Shown here: positions 17,017-25,954 of the stretch, in pieces | Numbering within the stretch: the first letter of the stretch is position 1 | Layout of the letters: every line of letters begins with the position of its first letter | Origin: Maricaulis sp. | Lineage (GTDB): Bacteria > Pseudomonadota > Alphaproteobacteria > Caulobacterales > Maricaulaceae | NCBI GenBank assembly: GCA_017643585.1 | Contig: JAEPND010000002.1 | Location: forward strand, 124,001-188,000 | Length of the DNA stretch: 64,000 nt | Direction: 5' to 3' | Program-made: the position numbers and the translations under genes | The notes under the pieces: model-generated | Told to the model about the DNA's origin: nothing | Database searches by the model: none | The model's input: the letters and a program-made list of their open reading frames with translations, nothing else

Positions 17017-17898
17017 TTGCGCGCGATCAAAACCGTTCTGATTCTGGCCAGCATGTTTGCTGTTACGGCCTGTTCCTCTTCGCCGAGCAATTTGCGCTCC
17101 TTCGAGGACGGTGCCAGTCGCATGACACGTCCATTGTCCAATTCGGAAACGCGCTCGCTGATTGCGCGTTCGAGCGATCACCAGAAAGTTGGCAATCCCT
17201 ACGTCGTCGCGGGCCTGCGCTATGTTCCGCGGCGGGATGATGATTATGACGAAGTCGGGATCGGGTCCTGGTACGGTCCGAATTTCCATGGCCGACCGAC
17301 CGCCAATGGCGAAGTGTTTGACCAACACCAGATGACTGCGGCGCACACGACGCTGCCCATTCCCTCGATCGCCGAAGTAACCAATCTGGAAAACGGCCGC
17401 AGCGTGATTGTCCGAGTCAATGATCGCGGCCCCTTTGTGGATGACCGGATTATCGACCTGTCACGTGCAGCAGCGGAAGAACTGGATTACCGGTCCCGTG
17501 GGCTGGCGCGGGTGCGAGTGCGCTATCTTGGCCCCGCACATGCCGGTGGTGAGCCACCCGCTCGAACACATTCCGCGCAGGGCGGCGGGCGCACCATGCC
17601 GGCGCCGGTTCCAACCGCGGCAGCCCAGCCGCAATCAACTGCACCGCAGCAACAGTTTGCGGGCGCGGAGCGGTTTTCCGTCCAGCTTGGAGCGTTCGGG
17701 GTCCGCGGCAATGCCGAAAACCTCCGCGCGCGAGTTGCAGATCTCGGGGATGCCTGGATCGAGGAGAGCGTCAGTAATGGCCGCCCGCTGTTCCGTGTCT
17801 ATCTGGGGCGCTGGAGCAGTGAGCAGGCGGCCGCCAATGCGGTCTCCCAGCTGACGTCCTACGGCATTTATGACAGCCGTATCGTCTCGATCGGCTGA
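17017..17898 (+). CDS. rlpA: Septal ring lytic transglycosylase RlpA family lipoprotein with SPOR domain
   Basis: Start chosen at TTG 17017, behind AGGTGG, because it places the lipoprotein signal (lipobox VTAC) at the N-terminus; the frame is open from 16924. The 293-residue protein has a double-psi beta-barrel (GSWYGPNFHGRPTANGEVFD...VRVNDRGPF, about 85-165), a Pro/Gln/Ala-rich linker, and a C-terminal SPOR domain (RFSVQLGAFG... to the end) that binds denuded septal glycan. RlpA proteins cleave or organise peptidoglycan at division sites. It is followed by the peptidoglycan carboxypeptidase gene, a common pairing in alphaproteobacteria. Confidence 0.9.
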   Translation: MRAIKTVLILASMFAVTACSSSPSNLRSFEDGASRMTRPLSNSETRSLIARSSDHQKVGNPYVVAGLRYVPRRDDDYDEVGIGSWYGPNFHGRPTANGEVFDQHQMTAAHTTLPIPSIAEVTNLENGRSVIVRVNDRGPFVDDRIIDLSRAAAEELDYRSRGLARVRVRYLGPAHAGGEPPARTHSAQGGGRTMPAPVPTAAAQPQSTAPQQQFAGAERFSVQLGAFGVRGNAENLRARVADLGDAWIEESVSNGRPLFRVYLGRWSSEQAAANAVSQLTSYGIYDSRIVSIG

Positions 17899-17996
17899 CA
17901 ATTCACGAAAATGCCCAGTTTGAGCGCTGGACCAAAACAGGTCCACGCGCTTCAATGCGCGCCTGTTACCCACGAATCGTCGAAGGAGCGTCCTCG

Positions 17997-19133
17997 TTGC
18001 GTGCCATCCTCGCATCCCTGCTTCTCCTGGCTGCCCCCGCGGTTGCCCAGGACCAGTATCAGACCGAAGCCTCTCACGCTGTGATCATGGATTTCGAAAC
18101 GGGTGAAATCCTGTTCAACCGTAATGGCGATGAGGCCATGCCCCCGGCATCCATGTCCAAGTTGATGACGGTGTTGATGACGCTGGAAGCCATCCGGGAC
18201 GGTCAGTTAAGTCTGGATGACGAACTTCCGGTTTCGGAGAATGCCTGGCGTCGTGGCGGTGCAGCTTCGGGCAGTTCGACCATGTTCCTGGAGGTGAATT
18301 CGCGGGCGCGGGTCGAGGACCTCCTGCGCGGCATCATCATCCAGTCCGGCAATGATGCCTGTATCGTGATCGCGGAAGCCCTGGGTGGATCCGAAGAAGC
18401 CTTCGCGGAGATGATGACGGATCGTGCGCGTGAGCTGGGCCTGGAGAGTGCCAGCTTTGCCAATGCGACCGGCTGGCCGCATCCCGATCACCGGATCAGC
18501 GCGGCCGACCTTGCCGAGCTCGCTCGGTTGATCATCGCGGACCACCCCGAGCTCTATTCCCTCTGGGCCGATCGCGAATTCACCTATAACGGCATTCGCC
18601 AGTTCAATCGCAACCCGCTGCTGGGCGTGTTCTCCGGTGCTGACGGTCTCAAGACGGGGCACACCGAAGAGAGCGGTTATGGCCTGGTGGGCACCGCCGA
18701 GCGCGATGGCGTGCGTCGGATTATCGTGTTCAACGGCATGGGCAGCAATACGGCCCGGGCCAGCGAAGCAGAGCGCATGATGCGCGCTGCGATCAATGAT
18801 TATGCGATCTATGACCTCTTTTCGGCAGGTGATGCGCTGGAACCGCGTGCCGAGGTTTTCATGGGCGAAGCAGAAACTGTCGGACTGGAGGTGGCCGAGG
18901 ACGTGCAGCTGGCGCTGCATCGTCGCGCGCGTCGCAACATGACCGTGTCGGTGGTGTTTGACGGCCCGCTGCCGGCGCCGATCTCGGCAGGAGATGTTGT
19001 TGGGCGTGTGGTTGTTGAAGTGCCTGGCCAGGATGACCGTGAGTTCGATGTACTCGCCGCCGAGGATGTCGGTCAGAAAGGCCTGATGGGACGTATCGGC
19101 GCTGCGCTGGCTCATATGATCCGCGGGAACTGA
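17997..19133 (+). CDS. dacC: D-alanyl-D-alanine carboxypeptidase (S11, PBP5/6 type)
   Basis: TTG at 17997 is preferred as start: AAGGAG lies 8 bases upstream and the protein then begins directly with its signal peptide (LRAILASLLLLAAPAVAQ). The in-frame ATG at 17955 would add 14 polar residues. The 378-residue enzyme trims the terminal D-Ala of peptidoglycan stem peptides. Active-site motifs are SMSK (about 52), SGN (about 117) and KTG (about 219), followed by a C-terminal beta-rich domain and an amphipathic end that can associate with the membrane. One base separates it from tmk. Confidence 0.93.
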   Translation: MRAILASLLLLAAPAVAQDQYQTEASHAVIMDFETGEILFNRNGDEAMPPASMSKLMTVLMTLEAIRDGQLSLDDELPVSENAWRRGGAASGSSTMFLEVNSRARVEDLLRGIIIQSGNDACIVIAEALGGSEEAFAEMMTDRARELGLESASFANATGWPHPDHRISAADLAELARLIIADHPELYSLWADREFTYNGIRQFNRNPLLGVFSGADGLKTGHTEESGYGLVGTAERDGVRRIIVFNGMGSNTARASEAERMMRAAINDYAIYDLFSAGDALEPRAEVFMGEAETVGLEVAEDVQLALHRRARRNMTVSVVFDGPLPAPISAGDVVGRVVVEVPGQDDREFDVLAAEDVGQKGLMGRIGAALAHMIRGN

Positions 19134-19134
19134 C

Positions 19135-19767
19135 GTGGCTGGAAGATTCATTTCACTGGAAGGCGGTGAGGGGGTTGGAAAAACAACCCTCATCCAGAAA
19201 CTGCGCTCCCATCTTGAGGCGCGCGGCCTGGAAGTTGTGGTGACGCGCGAACCCGGTGGGACGCCGGGTGCCGAGCTCCTGCGGGATATCCTGCTCACGG
19301 GCGCCACAGATCGCTGGTCGCCGGTCACCGAGGCCCTGTTGATGTACGCGGCCCGTGTGGATCATGTGGAGCGCCTGATCCAACCAGCGCTTGCCCGCGG
19401 CGCCTGGGTCCTGTCAGACCGGTTTTCAGACAGCACAATTGCCTATCAGGGCGCGGCAGGCGGAATGGATATCGCTCGCATCCGCCAGCTGCATGACGTG
19501 GCGCTGGAGGATTTCTACCCGGACCTGACCTTCGTCCTCGATCTCGACCCCTTGGTCGGGCTGCGCCGGACGGTGGAGCGGGGCGAGGATCCGACCCGGT
19601 TTGAAATGCATGATACGGAGTTTCATGCCCGCCTGCGTGACGCATTCCTGCGGATCGCCAAGGATCAACCGCGGCGCTGCCAGGTGCTCGATGCGTCCTG
19701 TCCGCCGGATGAGGTCTACGAGACGGCGCTGGCCATTATCGCCGAACACCTTGGTGCGCAGGCGTGA
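19135..19767 (+). CDS. tmk: Thymidylate kinase
   Basis: A 210-residue kinase with a GTG start that phosphorylates dTMP to dTDP. The P-loop is EGGEGVGKTT (about 8-17), REPGGTPGAE follows at the expected place, and DRFSDSTIAYQG is the DR[YFH] signature. Its stop overlaps the GTG of holB, the usual tmk-holB order. Confidence 0.96.
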   Translation: MAGRFISLEGGEGVGKTTLIQKLRSHLEARGLEVVVTREPGGTPGAELLRDILLTGATDRWSPVTEALLMYAARVDHVERLIQPALARGAWVLSDRFSDSTIAYQGAAGGMDIARIRQLHDVALEDFYPDLTFVLDLDPLVGLRRTVERGEDPTRFEMHDTEFHARLRDAFLRIAKDQPRRCQVLDASCPPDEVYETALAIIAEHLGAQA

Positions 19768-20804
19768 GCCTGACCGATCCGGATATCGCTTCGGATCAGG
19801 AATCCGGCTGCCTGGCCCCTCGCCAGCGCTATGACCTGTTGGGGCATGAGGAGGCCGAGCAGGCCTTCGCAACGGCCTGGCAGACCGGCCGATTGCATCA
19901 CGCCTGGCTGATTTCCGGTCCGAAGGGCATCGGCAAGGCGACCCTGGCCTGGCGCATGGCCCGGCGCGTTCTGGGAGCTGCGCCCGATGCGGAGTACGGC
20001 ACTCTGGGCTCAAGCCCGCGTGACCCGGTCTGCCAGCTGCTCGAAGCCATGGCCAATCCGGATCTGTTGTTATTGCGTCGCCCTTGGGACGAAAAGCGCA
20101 AGCGCTGGAGAGCGGAAATCACGGTAGATGAAGCCCGCAAGGCGCCCAGCTTTTTTGAAAAAAGCGCGGGAGCAGGGGGCTGGCGTGTCTGTATTGTCGA
20201 CAGCGCAGACGATATGAACCGCAATGCGGCCAATGCCCTGCTCAAGACATTGGAAGAGCCACCCAAGCGCGGCATTCTGATCCTTGTCTCTCACTCGCCC
20301 GGTCGGCTGCCGGCAACAATCCGATCTCGCTGCCGGAAACTGGTCCTGCGTGCCCCGGAGGTTGATCAGGTAACGCAATGGCTCTGCGAGCGAAATGGTG
20401 TTGCCCAGGAGGCTTCACTTGATCAGCTGGTGGCCTATGCGGGGGCAAGCCCCGGGCGGGCCCTGACGCTGGCTACCGGTGATGGTGCCAGTCTGATCCG
20501 CGATGTGGATACGCTGGTTGCCCGTGGAAAATTGCTCAGTGATGAGGAAGCCCGGCGGATCGCGGATCGTGTGACCGGCAAGGGGCGAGAGGACCAGCTG
20601 GCCGTCTTCTATGATGCCCTGGCCCGGGCCTACCAGGCACAGGCGCGCCAGCGCGCGCTGCAGGGGCAAGACCCCAAGGGCTGGATAAAGGCCTGGGCAG
20701 ATACGGCAAAACTTGTCCGGGACGCGGAAGCGCTTTATCTCGATCCGAAACAAACCGTTCTGCAGGCCTTGGCGTTGAGCCGGGCTGCCGCTTCAACCTC
20801 CTGA
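19764..20804 (+). CDS. holB: DNA polymerase III delta-prime subunit
   Basis: A 346-residue clamp-loader AAA+ protein with a GTG start overlapping tmk by GTGA. Walker A is SGPKGIGKATLAWR, DSADDMNRNAANALLKTLEEPP is the Walker B/sensor region typical of delta-prime, and SRCRKL follows. The zinc-binding Cys cluster of many delta-prime proteins is absent; only a single Cys remains in that region. It loads the sliding clamp together with DnaX and HolA. Confidence 0.93.
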   Translation: MSLTDPDIASDQESGCLAPRQRYDLLGHEEAEQAFATAWQTGRLHHAWLISGPKGIGKATLAWRMARRVLGAAPDAEYGTLGSSPRDPVCQLLEAMANPDLLLLRRPWDEKRKRWRAEITVDEARKAPSFFEKSAGAGGWRVCIVDSADDMNRNAANALLKTLEEPPKRGILILVSHSPGRLPATIRSRCRKLVLRAPEVDQVTQWLCERNGVAQEASLDQLVAYAGASPGRALTLATGDGASLIRDVDTLVARGKLLSDEEARRIADRVTGKGREDQLAVFYDALARAYQAQARQRALQGQDPKGWIKAWADTAKLVRDAEALYLDPKQTVLQALALSRAAASTS

Positions 20805-20823
20805 ACACCCGGAATTTCAAGAC

Positions 20824-21606
20824 ATGTTGGTGGATAGTCACGTCAATCTGCACGGCGAGCAATTTGCCGATGATCTCGATGAGATCATCGCCCGCGCCCG
20901 CGAGGCCGGGGTCAAGCGAATGCTCACGATTTGCTGCCAACTTGCCGATTTTCCAGCTGTTTCCCGGATTGCAGAAACCTATGATGATATCTGGTGCACG
21001 GTCGGCGCGCACCCGCATCACGCCAAGGATCGGCCGGATATTACGGCAGACGAGCTGATCGAGATGGCGCAGCATCCGCGTGTCGTGGGCATCGGTGAAA
21101 CCGGCCTCGATCTGCATTACGGATACAGCCCGATAGAGCAGCAAATACAAAGTTTTAGAGCGCATGTTGATGCGGCTCGTCGAGCGGGTTTGCCGCTCAT
21201 CATCCATACGCGCGAAGCCGATGAGCTGATGGGCGACATCCTCGAAGAGGAAATGGGGAAGGGGGCGTTTCGCCCGCTGATGCATTGCTATACCAGCGGT
21301 CCGGAGCTGGCGAGACGGGCGGCGAAGCTCGGTGCCTATTTCGCGGCGTCCGGCATCATCACGTTCAAGAAGGCCGATGATGTCCGCGCCGTGTTCAGGG
21401 ATATCGTGCCGGATGACCGGGTGATCGTGGAAACCGATTGTCCGTATCTCGCACCGGTGCCGCATCGCGGCAAGCGCTGTGAACCGAGTTTCCTGCCACA
21501 CGTCGCAGCCAAGCTGGGCGAGATCAAGGGCTGGGACGAAGCTGAAACCGCCACGCGGACCACCGAGGCCTTCTTCTCCCTGTTCGACAAGGTTACGCGC
21601 CCATGA
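20824..21606 (+). CDS. tatD: TatD family metal-dependent deoxyribonuclease
   Basis: A 260-residue TIM-barrel metallohydrolase. The N-terminal metal pair is degenerate: DSHVNLHGEQF instead of the usual DxHxH, with Asn in place of the second His. The remaining ligands are present: GIGETGLDLHY, IIHTREAD, MHCYTSG and ETDCPYLAPVPHRGKRCEPS. TatD enzymes are 3'-5' exonucleases in DNA repair and turnover. It is followed by an ATGA overlap with the metallo-beta-lactamase gene; this holB-tatD-PhnP-like order is typical of alphaproteobacteria. Confidence 0.92.
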   Translation: MLVDSHVNLHGEQFADDLDEIIARAREAGVKRMLTICCQLADFPAVSRIAETYDDIWCTVGAHPHHAKDRPDITADELIEMAQHPRVVGIGETGLDLHYGYSPIEQQIQSFRAHVDAARRAGLPLIIHTREADELMGDILEEEMGKGAFRPLMHCYTSGPELARRAAKLGAYFAASGIITFKKADDVRAVFRDIVPDDRVIVETDCPYLAPVPHRGKRCEPSFLPHVAAKLGEIKGWDEAETATRTTEAFFSLFDKVTRP

Positions 21607-22451
21607 CCGGTGTGACACGGCTGACCCTGCTGGGGACAGGATCCTCGGGCGGTGTGCCGCGGGCAAACGGGGATTGGGGGGCGTGCAATCCGGACAATCC
21701 GCGTAACCGGCGACGCAGATGTTCAGCCTTGCTGGAGCGCGCGCGTACACCAGGTGATTTGCAGGAAGGCGAAGCGGTCACCCGGGTCGTTATCGACACA
21801 TCTCCCGATTTTCGCGAACAGATGATCTCGGCTGGCGTAAAGCGCCTGGACGGTGTTCTTTTGACGCACGAGCATGCGGATCAGACGCACGGAATTGATG
21901 ATGTGCGCGCTTTTGCGCTGCTTCAGCGTCAGCGCATTCCCGTGTGGATGGACGATCGCACGGCGGACATAATGCTGGCACGCTTCAGCTATGCCTTTGT
22001 TGCGCCGAAAGGATCCATATATCCGCCGATCCTTGATGCCCGGCGTGAACTGGAGCCGTTGCGGACAATCGATGTCGATGGGCCCGGCGGCGTTCTCTCT
22101 GTCACGCCATTTGACCAGGAACACGGTCCCATTCGGTCCCTGGGCTTTGTCAGCGACGGTCTCGCGTATTCGGCCGATATCAGTGGATTGCCGGATGACA
22201 GCGCCGTTTTGTTGCAAGGTGTCGCGTGCTGGGCGGTAGACGCATTGCGGGAAGAACACCATCCGACCCATTACACGGTCAGCGACGCACTGGCGGCGAT
22301 CCGGCAGGTGGGAGCGTCACAGGCGGTTCTGACCAATCTCCACATCACGCTCGATTATGATACGCTTTCCAGACAGCTGCCTGAGGGCGTTTATTGCGCC
22401 TATGACGGTCTGAGCGTGACACGGTCAGGCGATCGTGTGTGCATCGATTAG
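21603..22451 (+). CDS. MBL-fold metallohydrolase (PhnP-like)
   Basis: A 282-residue metallo-beta-lactamase-fold hydrolase. LGTGSSGGVPR opens the fold as in PhnP and related phosphodiesterases. The metal motif reads THEHADQTHGIDD: the first two His and the Asp of HxHxDH are present, but the last position is Gln. Later ligand candidates are EHGP near 178 and the NLHITLDYD block near the C-terminus. PhnP-like enzymes hydrolyse cyclic phosphodiesters; the role in this tmk-holB-tatD context is unknown. It overlaps tatD by 4 bases. Confidence 0.82.
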   Translation: MTGVTRLTLLGTGSSGGVPRANGDWGACNPDNPRNRRRRCSALLERARTPGDLQEGEAVTRVVIDTSPDFREQMISAGVKRLDGVLLTHEHADQTHGIDDVRAFALLQRQRIPVWMDDRTADIMLARFSYAFVAPKGSIYPPILDARRELEPLRTIDVDGPGGVLSVTPFDQEHGPIRSLGFVSDGLAYSADISGLPDDSAVLLQGVACWAVDALREEHHPTHYTVSDALAAIRQVGASQAVLTNLHITLDYDTLSRQLPEGVYCAYDGLSVTRSGDRVCID

Positions 22452-22477
22452 CGGCTCTGACCGTATCTCATATTTCT

Positions 22478-22493
22478 CATAATATTCATTATG
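22478..22493. repeat. AT-rich inverted repeat between the MBL gene and mazG
   Basis: CATAATATTCATTATG has perfect 6-base arms around a 4-base centre, in the 124-base gap before mazG. It could be an operator or a weak hairpin; no T-run follows, so it is not a clear terminator. Confidence 0.3.
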
Positions 22494-22575
22494 CGCACTT
22501 TACATGGGGCGCCCACTATCGATCATCCTGAAGAATCTGGTCATCTAGGCGCCTGATCCCAGAGTGAGCTAAACA

Positions 22576-23382
22576 ATGACCGAAACCCCACTCCAGCCGA
22601 TGTCCGAACTTTTGGCCATCATGGCGCGGCTGCGTGACCGCGAAACCGGTTGCCCCTGGGATATCGAGCAGGATTTCAGCACTATAGCGCCATACACGAT
22701 CGAAGAAGCCTATGAAGTCGCTGATGCGATTGAACGCAAGGACATGGCCGATCTGCAGGACGAGCTCGGAGACCTCCTGCTCCAGGTCGTGTTTCATGCC
22801 CAGATGGCGAAGGAAGCCGGCCTGTTTGATTTCGACGATGTCTGTCGCTCCATCAATGACAAGATGATCCGTCGTCATCCGCATGTGTTTGGTGATGCCA
22901 GTCAGCGCGATACAGATGCGCAAAACCAGGCCTGGGAGGAGCAAAAGGCGCTGGAGCGCAAGCAGAAGGATAAGGGCGAGAGCTTGCTTGATGATGTTCC
23001 GGTCGCCCTGCCCGCCCTCAAGCGCGCCCAGAAACTACAGAAACGCGCTGCAACCGTCGGCTTCGACTGGCCCGATGCTGATCGGGTTCTCGAGAAAGTT
23101 GATGAAGAGCTGGGCGAAGTTCGTGATGCAATCATGCATAACGACCAATCTGCCATAGATGAAGAAGTGGGTGATTTGTTGTTTGTTTGCACAAACTTGG
23201 GGCGCAAACTGAAAGTAGATGTTGAGGCAGCTACCCGGTCTGCCAACGCGAAATTCGAACGCCGATTCCGCCATATCGAGACGCGTCTGGACGCGCAAAA
23301 TCGCACCACCAGCGATGCCAGTCTGGAAGAAATGGAAGCCCTGTGGGACGAAGCCAAGCGGATCGAGAAACAGCCCGACTAG
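22576..23382 (+). CDS. mazG: Nucleoside triphosphate pyrophosphohydrolase MazG
   Basis: A 268-residue protein with two tandem MazG domains. The first (GCPWDIEQDFSTIAPYTIEEAYEVADAI, then LQDELGDLLLQVVFHAQMA) holds the EExxE...ExxD metal site; the second contains VDEELGEVRDAI and EEVGDLLFVCTNLGRKL. It hydrolyses NTPs and dNTPs to monophosphates, cleaning the nucleotide pool. It converges on hflX, with the two stop codons sharing 4 bases (CTAG). Confidence 0.95.
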   Translation: MTETPLQPMSELLAIMARLRDRETGCPWDIEQDFSTIAPYTIEEAYEVADAIERKDMADLQDELGDLLLQVVFHAQMAKEAGLFDFDDVCRSINDKMIRRHPHVFGDASQRDTDAQNQAWEEQKALERKQKDKGESLLDDVPVALPALKRAQKLQKRAATVGFDWPDADRVLEKVDEELGEVRDAIMHNDQSAIDEEVGDLLFVCTNLGRKLKVDVEAATRSANAKFERRFRHIETRLDAQNRTTSDASLEEMEALWDEAKRIEKQPD

Positions 23383-24713
23383 TAGTCCTCTTTGGGAAGT
23401 GGCGCTGCGATATGGGGGTATTGTGAGCGGAAACGCCCGGCATTGACGTCAGACAGTTTGTATCGGCCATGGACCGTTCCGGTTTCCATGTCGGTGTCCT
23501 GGCTGATCACATCCGCATTGGCCATCAGCCAGGCCAGTGCCCGCCCCTCTGCCGGCGGCAACACCAGTTCCATCACTTCACCGCGTTCCGCCAGGGTGGT
23601 TTCGATTGCATCCAGCAGGACATCAATGCGTTCTCCGGTGTGCGCGGAGACGGCCAGTTTGACGATACGCTCGGCCTTGCGGTTGGCCAGCAGACAGTCC
23701 AGTTCGAGATCCTCGAGCGGCTCCGCGTCCAGCATGTCGATCTTGTTCCAGGCTTCGATTTCGAGCTGGTCATGCGCCTTGCCCGCCTCGATCTGGTCGA
23801 GCACCGAATTCACATCAGCGACACGCCCCTGCATGTCCGGGTCCGCTGCATCGGTCACGTGGATGATCAGATCGGCTTCCTTGACCTCTTCCAGCGTTGC
23901 GCGGAAAGCGGCAATCAGCTCGGTTGGCAGGTCGGTGATGAAGCCCACCGTATCAGAAAGCAGGATTTCCAGGCCGCCAGGCAGTTTCACCTTGCGGACC
24001 GTTGGATCAAGCGTGGCAAAGGGCATGTCCTTGGCGAACACCCCTGCTCCGGTCAATCGGTTGAACAGTGTCGACTTGCCCGCATTGGTGTAACCCACCA
24101 GTGCAACGGTCGGAAACGGGACATCGTCGCGCGTCTTGCGATGCAGGCCGCGTGTCCGGCGAACATCATCGAGCTGTCGGCGCAGCTTGGCCATCTTGTC
24201 CGCGAGCAGGCGGCGGTCCGTCTCGATCTGGGTTTCACCCGGACCAGCCAGAAAGCCGCGACCACCGCGCTGGCGTTCCAGGTGGGTCCAGGTTCGCACC
24301 AGTCGTGAGCGTTCATACGCCAGCCGCGCCAGCTCGACCTGCAATACGCCCTCTTTTGTGCGCGCGCGCTTGGCGAAAATTTCGAGGATAAGTCCCGTGC
24401 GGTCGATAACCTTGACCTTCCAGGCCTTTTCCAGGTTTCTCTGTTGCAAGGGCGACAGCGCAGCGTCGACGACTGCGACATCGGCTTCGGCCTCTTTCAG
24501 CTGAGCGCCGATTTCTTCGACCTTGCCACGGCCGAAATACAAGCCTGCCTCGATCCGCCGAAGCGGAACGATGTAGGCGTCGACCAATTCCATGTCGAGG
24601 GCTTCGGCCAGTCCGGAGGCTTCCTCCAGGCGCGCATCCGCGCGATCCGCACGATCTCTCTCGTAGGGATGGATGACGGTGGCTCGAATTACCGGTTGTT
24701 CGCGTTCAATCAA
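23379..24713 (-). CDS. hflX: Ribosome-associated GTPase HflX
   Basis: A 444-residue GTPase. The N-terminal HflX domain (to about 190) contains [10 protein letters not shown] and the [16 protein letters not shown] helix; the G domain follows with G1 [14 protein letters not shown] near 210, G3 DTVGFI and G4 NKIDM. HflX splits stalled or stressed ribosomes. Its start overlaps the hfq stop by ATGA, the conserved hfq-hflX pair. Confidence 0.96.
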   Translation of the reverse strand: MIEREQPVIRATVIHPYERDRADRADARLEEASGLAEALDMELVDAYIVPLRRIEAGLYFGRGKVEEIGAQLKEAEADVAVVDAALSPLQQRNLEKAWKVKVIDRTGLILEIFAKRARTKEGVLQVELARLAYERSRLVRTWTHLERQRGGRGFLAGPGETQIETDRRLLADKMAKLRRQLDDVRRTRGLHRKTRDDVPFPTVALVGYTNAGKSTLFNRLTGAGVFAKDMPFATLDPTVRKVKLPGGLEILLSDTVGFITDLPTELIAAFRATLEEVKEADLIIHVTDAADPDMQGRVADVNSVLDQIEAGKAHDQLEIEAWNKIDMLDAEPLEDLELDCLLANRKAERIVKLAVSAHTGERIDVLLDAIETTLAERGEVMELVLPPAEGRALAWLMANADVISQDTDMETGTVHGRYKLSDVNAGRFRSQYPHIAAPLPKEDY

Positions 24714-24997
24714 TCCGCGATATCCGCTGTCTCAGGCGAAGACGGGTCGGCTTCGAGGCCTTCCTTCTCCTGATCAAACAGCTGGACGGCCTGTGCCGGC
24801 ATGATGGTCGAGATCGCATGCTTGTAGACAAGTTGCGAGAGCCCGTCCCGGCGAAGCAGGACACAGAAATTATCAAACCAGGTCACAACGCCCTGAAGTT
24901 TGACACCGTTTACCAGGAAAATGGTGAGCGGTGTCTTGGACTTTCGCACCGCGTTCAGGAAAACGTCCTGCAGGTTTTGTTTTTTATCTTGAGACAT
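24710..24997 (-). CDS. hfq: RNA chaperone Hfq
   Basis: A 95-residue Sm-like protein. Sm1 is [23 protein letters not shown] and Sm2 contains YKHAISTI, whose Lys-His pair lines the proximal RNA-binding face. A short acidic, disordered C-terminal tail of about 25 residues follows. It forms the hexamer that pairs small RNAs with mRNAs. First gene of the hfq-hflX operon. Confidence 0.98.
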   Translation of the reverse strand: MSQDKKQNLQDVFLNAVRKSKTPLTIFLVNGVKLQGVVTWFDNFCVLLRRDGLSQLVYKHAISTIMPAQAVQLFDQEKEGLEADPSSPETADIAD

Positions 24998-25102
24998 TGT
25001 TTGCTCCGCGTGCGCCGCTTTTCCAGCGATTCGTAATTAACGGTATACAGGCCTGAGCCCTTCCTGCAACCGTCTCATTTTAAAAAGAAACGCGAGATTC
25101 GC

Positions 25103-25951
25103 CTACTGTGCCCTCAAATACTCATTTCTCAGGGAGAGCGAGAGGGAACCGGGCGTGCCATTAGCGATAATCTTGTCGTCGATCTGGACAACCGGCATCA
25201 CAAAACTGCTCGCCGATGTGATGAAGGCTTCGCGTGAAGAATGTGCCTCTTCCGGTGAAAAGGCACGTTCTACCAGTGGGATAGACATTGATTTTGCAAT
25301 TGCGATCACAGTTTTCCGGGTAATGCCTGGCAGGATGTGATTATCCAGTGGACGTGTGATCAGCTCGCCATCCCTGGAGACGATCCAGGCCGTGGTTGAA
25401 CTTCCTTCCGTGACCAGACCACTGCCATCGACCAGCCAGGCTTCATACGCCCCCTCTTCCCGTGCGGCCTGCTTCGCGAGAACATTGGGCAGGAGATTGA
25501 CGGATTTGATGTCGCAGCGACCCCAGCGTTCATCGTCCTGGGTAATCACCCGGATGCCGTGCTCGGCCCGCTGGGCGGCCGCATCGAAGTTGAAGCGCTT
25601 GGCGGTCAGCACAACTGTCGGGGCGATATTGGCCTGGGGGAATGCGTGGTCGCGCGGCGCGACCCCTCTGGATATCTGCAGGTAAACCAGGCCGTTGCGA
25701 ATGCGGTTGCGGCGGAGCAGCTCGTGGATCGTCACCAGGAGTGAGTATTGCGAGCGTTCAAACAGGATGTCGAGCTGATCCAGCGAGCGGTAGAGACGAT
25801 CGAAATGCCCCTGCTCGTCCAGCAAGTGTCCGTCCCGCACCCCCCAGACCTCATAAACGGCATCACCAAACTGAAATCCGCGATCCTCGATGTGCACACA
25901 GGCATCGCGATGTGGCAGGAAGCCGGAATTTACATAGGCAAAGCGCGACAC
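25103..25951 (-). CDS. dat: Class IV aminotransferase, D-amino-acid transaminase type
   Basis: A 282-residue fold-type IV PLP enzyme. YVNSGFLPHRDACVHIEDRGFQFGDAVYEV is a typical start for the family; NLLPNVLAKQAA carries the PLP Lys near residue 145, and WLVDGSGLVTEGSSTTAW is the conserved phosphate-binding region. Context upstream of hfq and behind trkH matches the alphaproteobacterial dat position. It interconverts D-amino acids and 2-oxo acids; a branched-chain or aminodeoxychorismate activity is less likely given the context. Confidence 0.85.
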   Translation of the reverse strand: MSRFAYVNSGFLPHRDACVHIEDRGFQFGDAVYEVWGVRDGHLLDEQGHFDRLYRSLDQLDILFERSQYSLLVTIHELLRRNRIRNGLVYLQISRGVAPRDHAFPQANIAPTVVLTAKRFNFDAAAQRAEHGIRVITQDDERWGRCDIKSVNLLPNVLAKQAAREEGAYEAWLVDGSGLVTEGSSTTAWIVSRDGELITRPLDNHILPGITRKTVIAIAKSMSIPLVERAFSPEEAHSSREAFITSASSFVMPVVQIDDKIIANGTPGSLSLSLRNEYLRAQ

Positions 25952-25954
25952 ACT

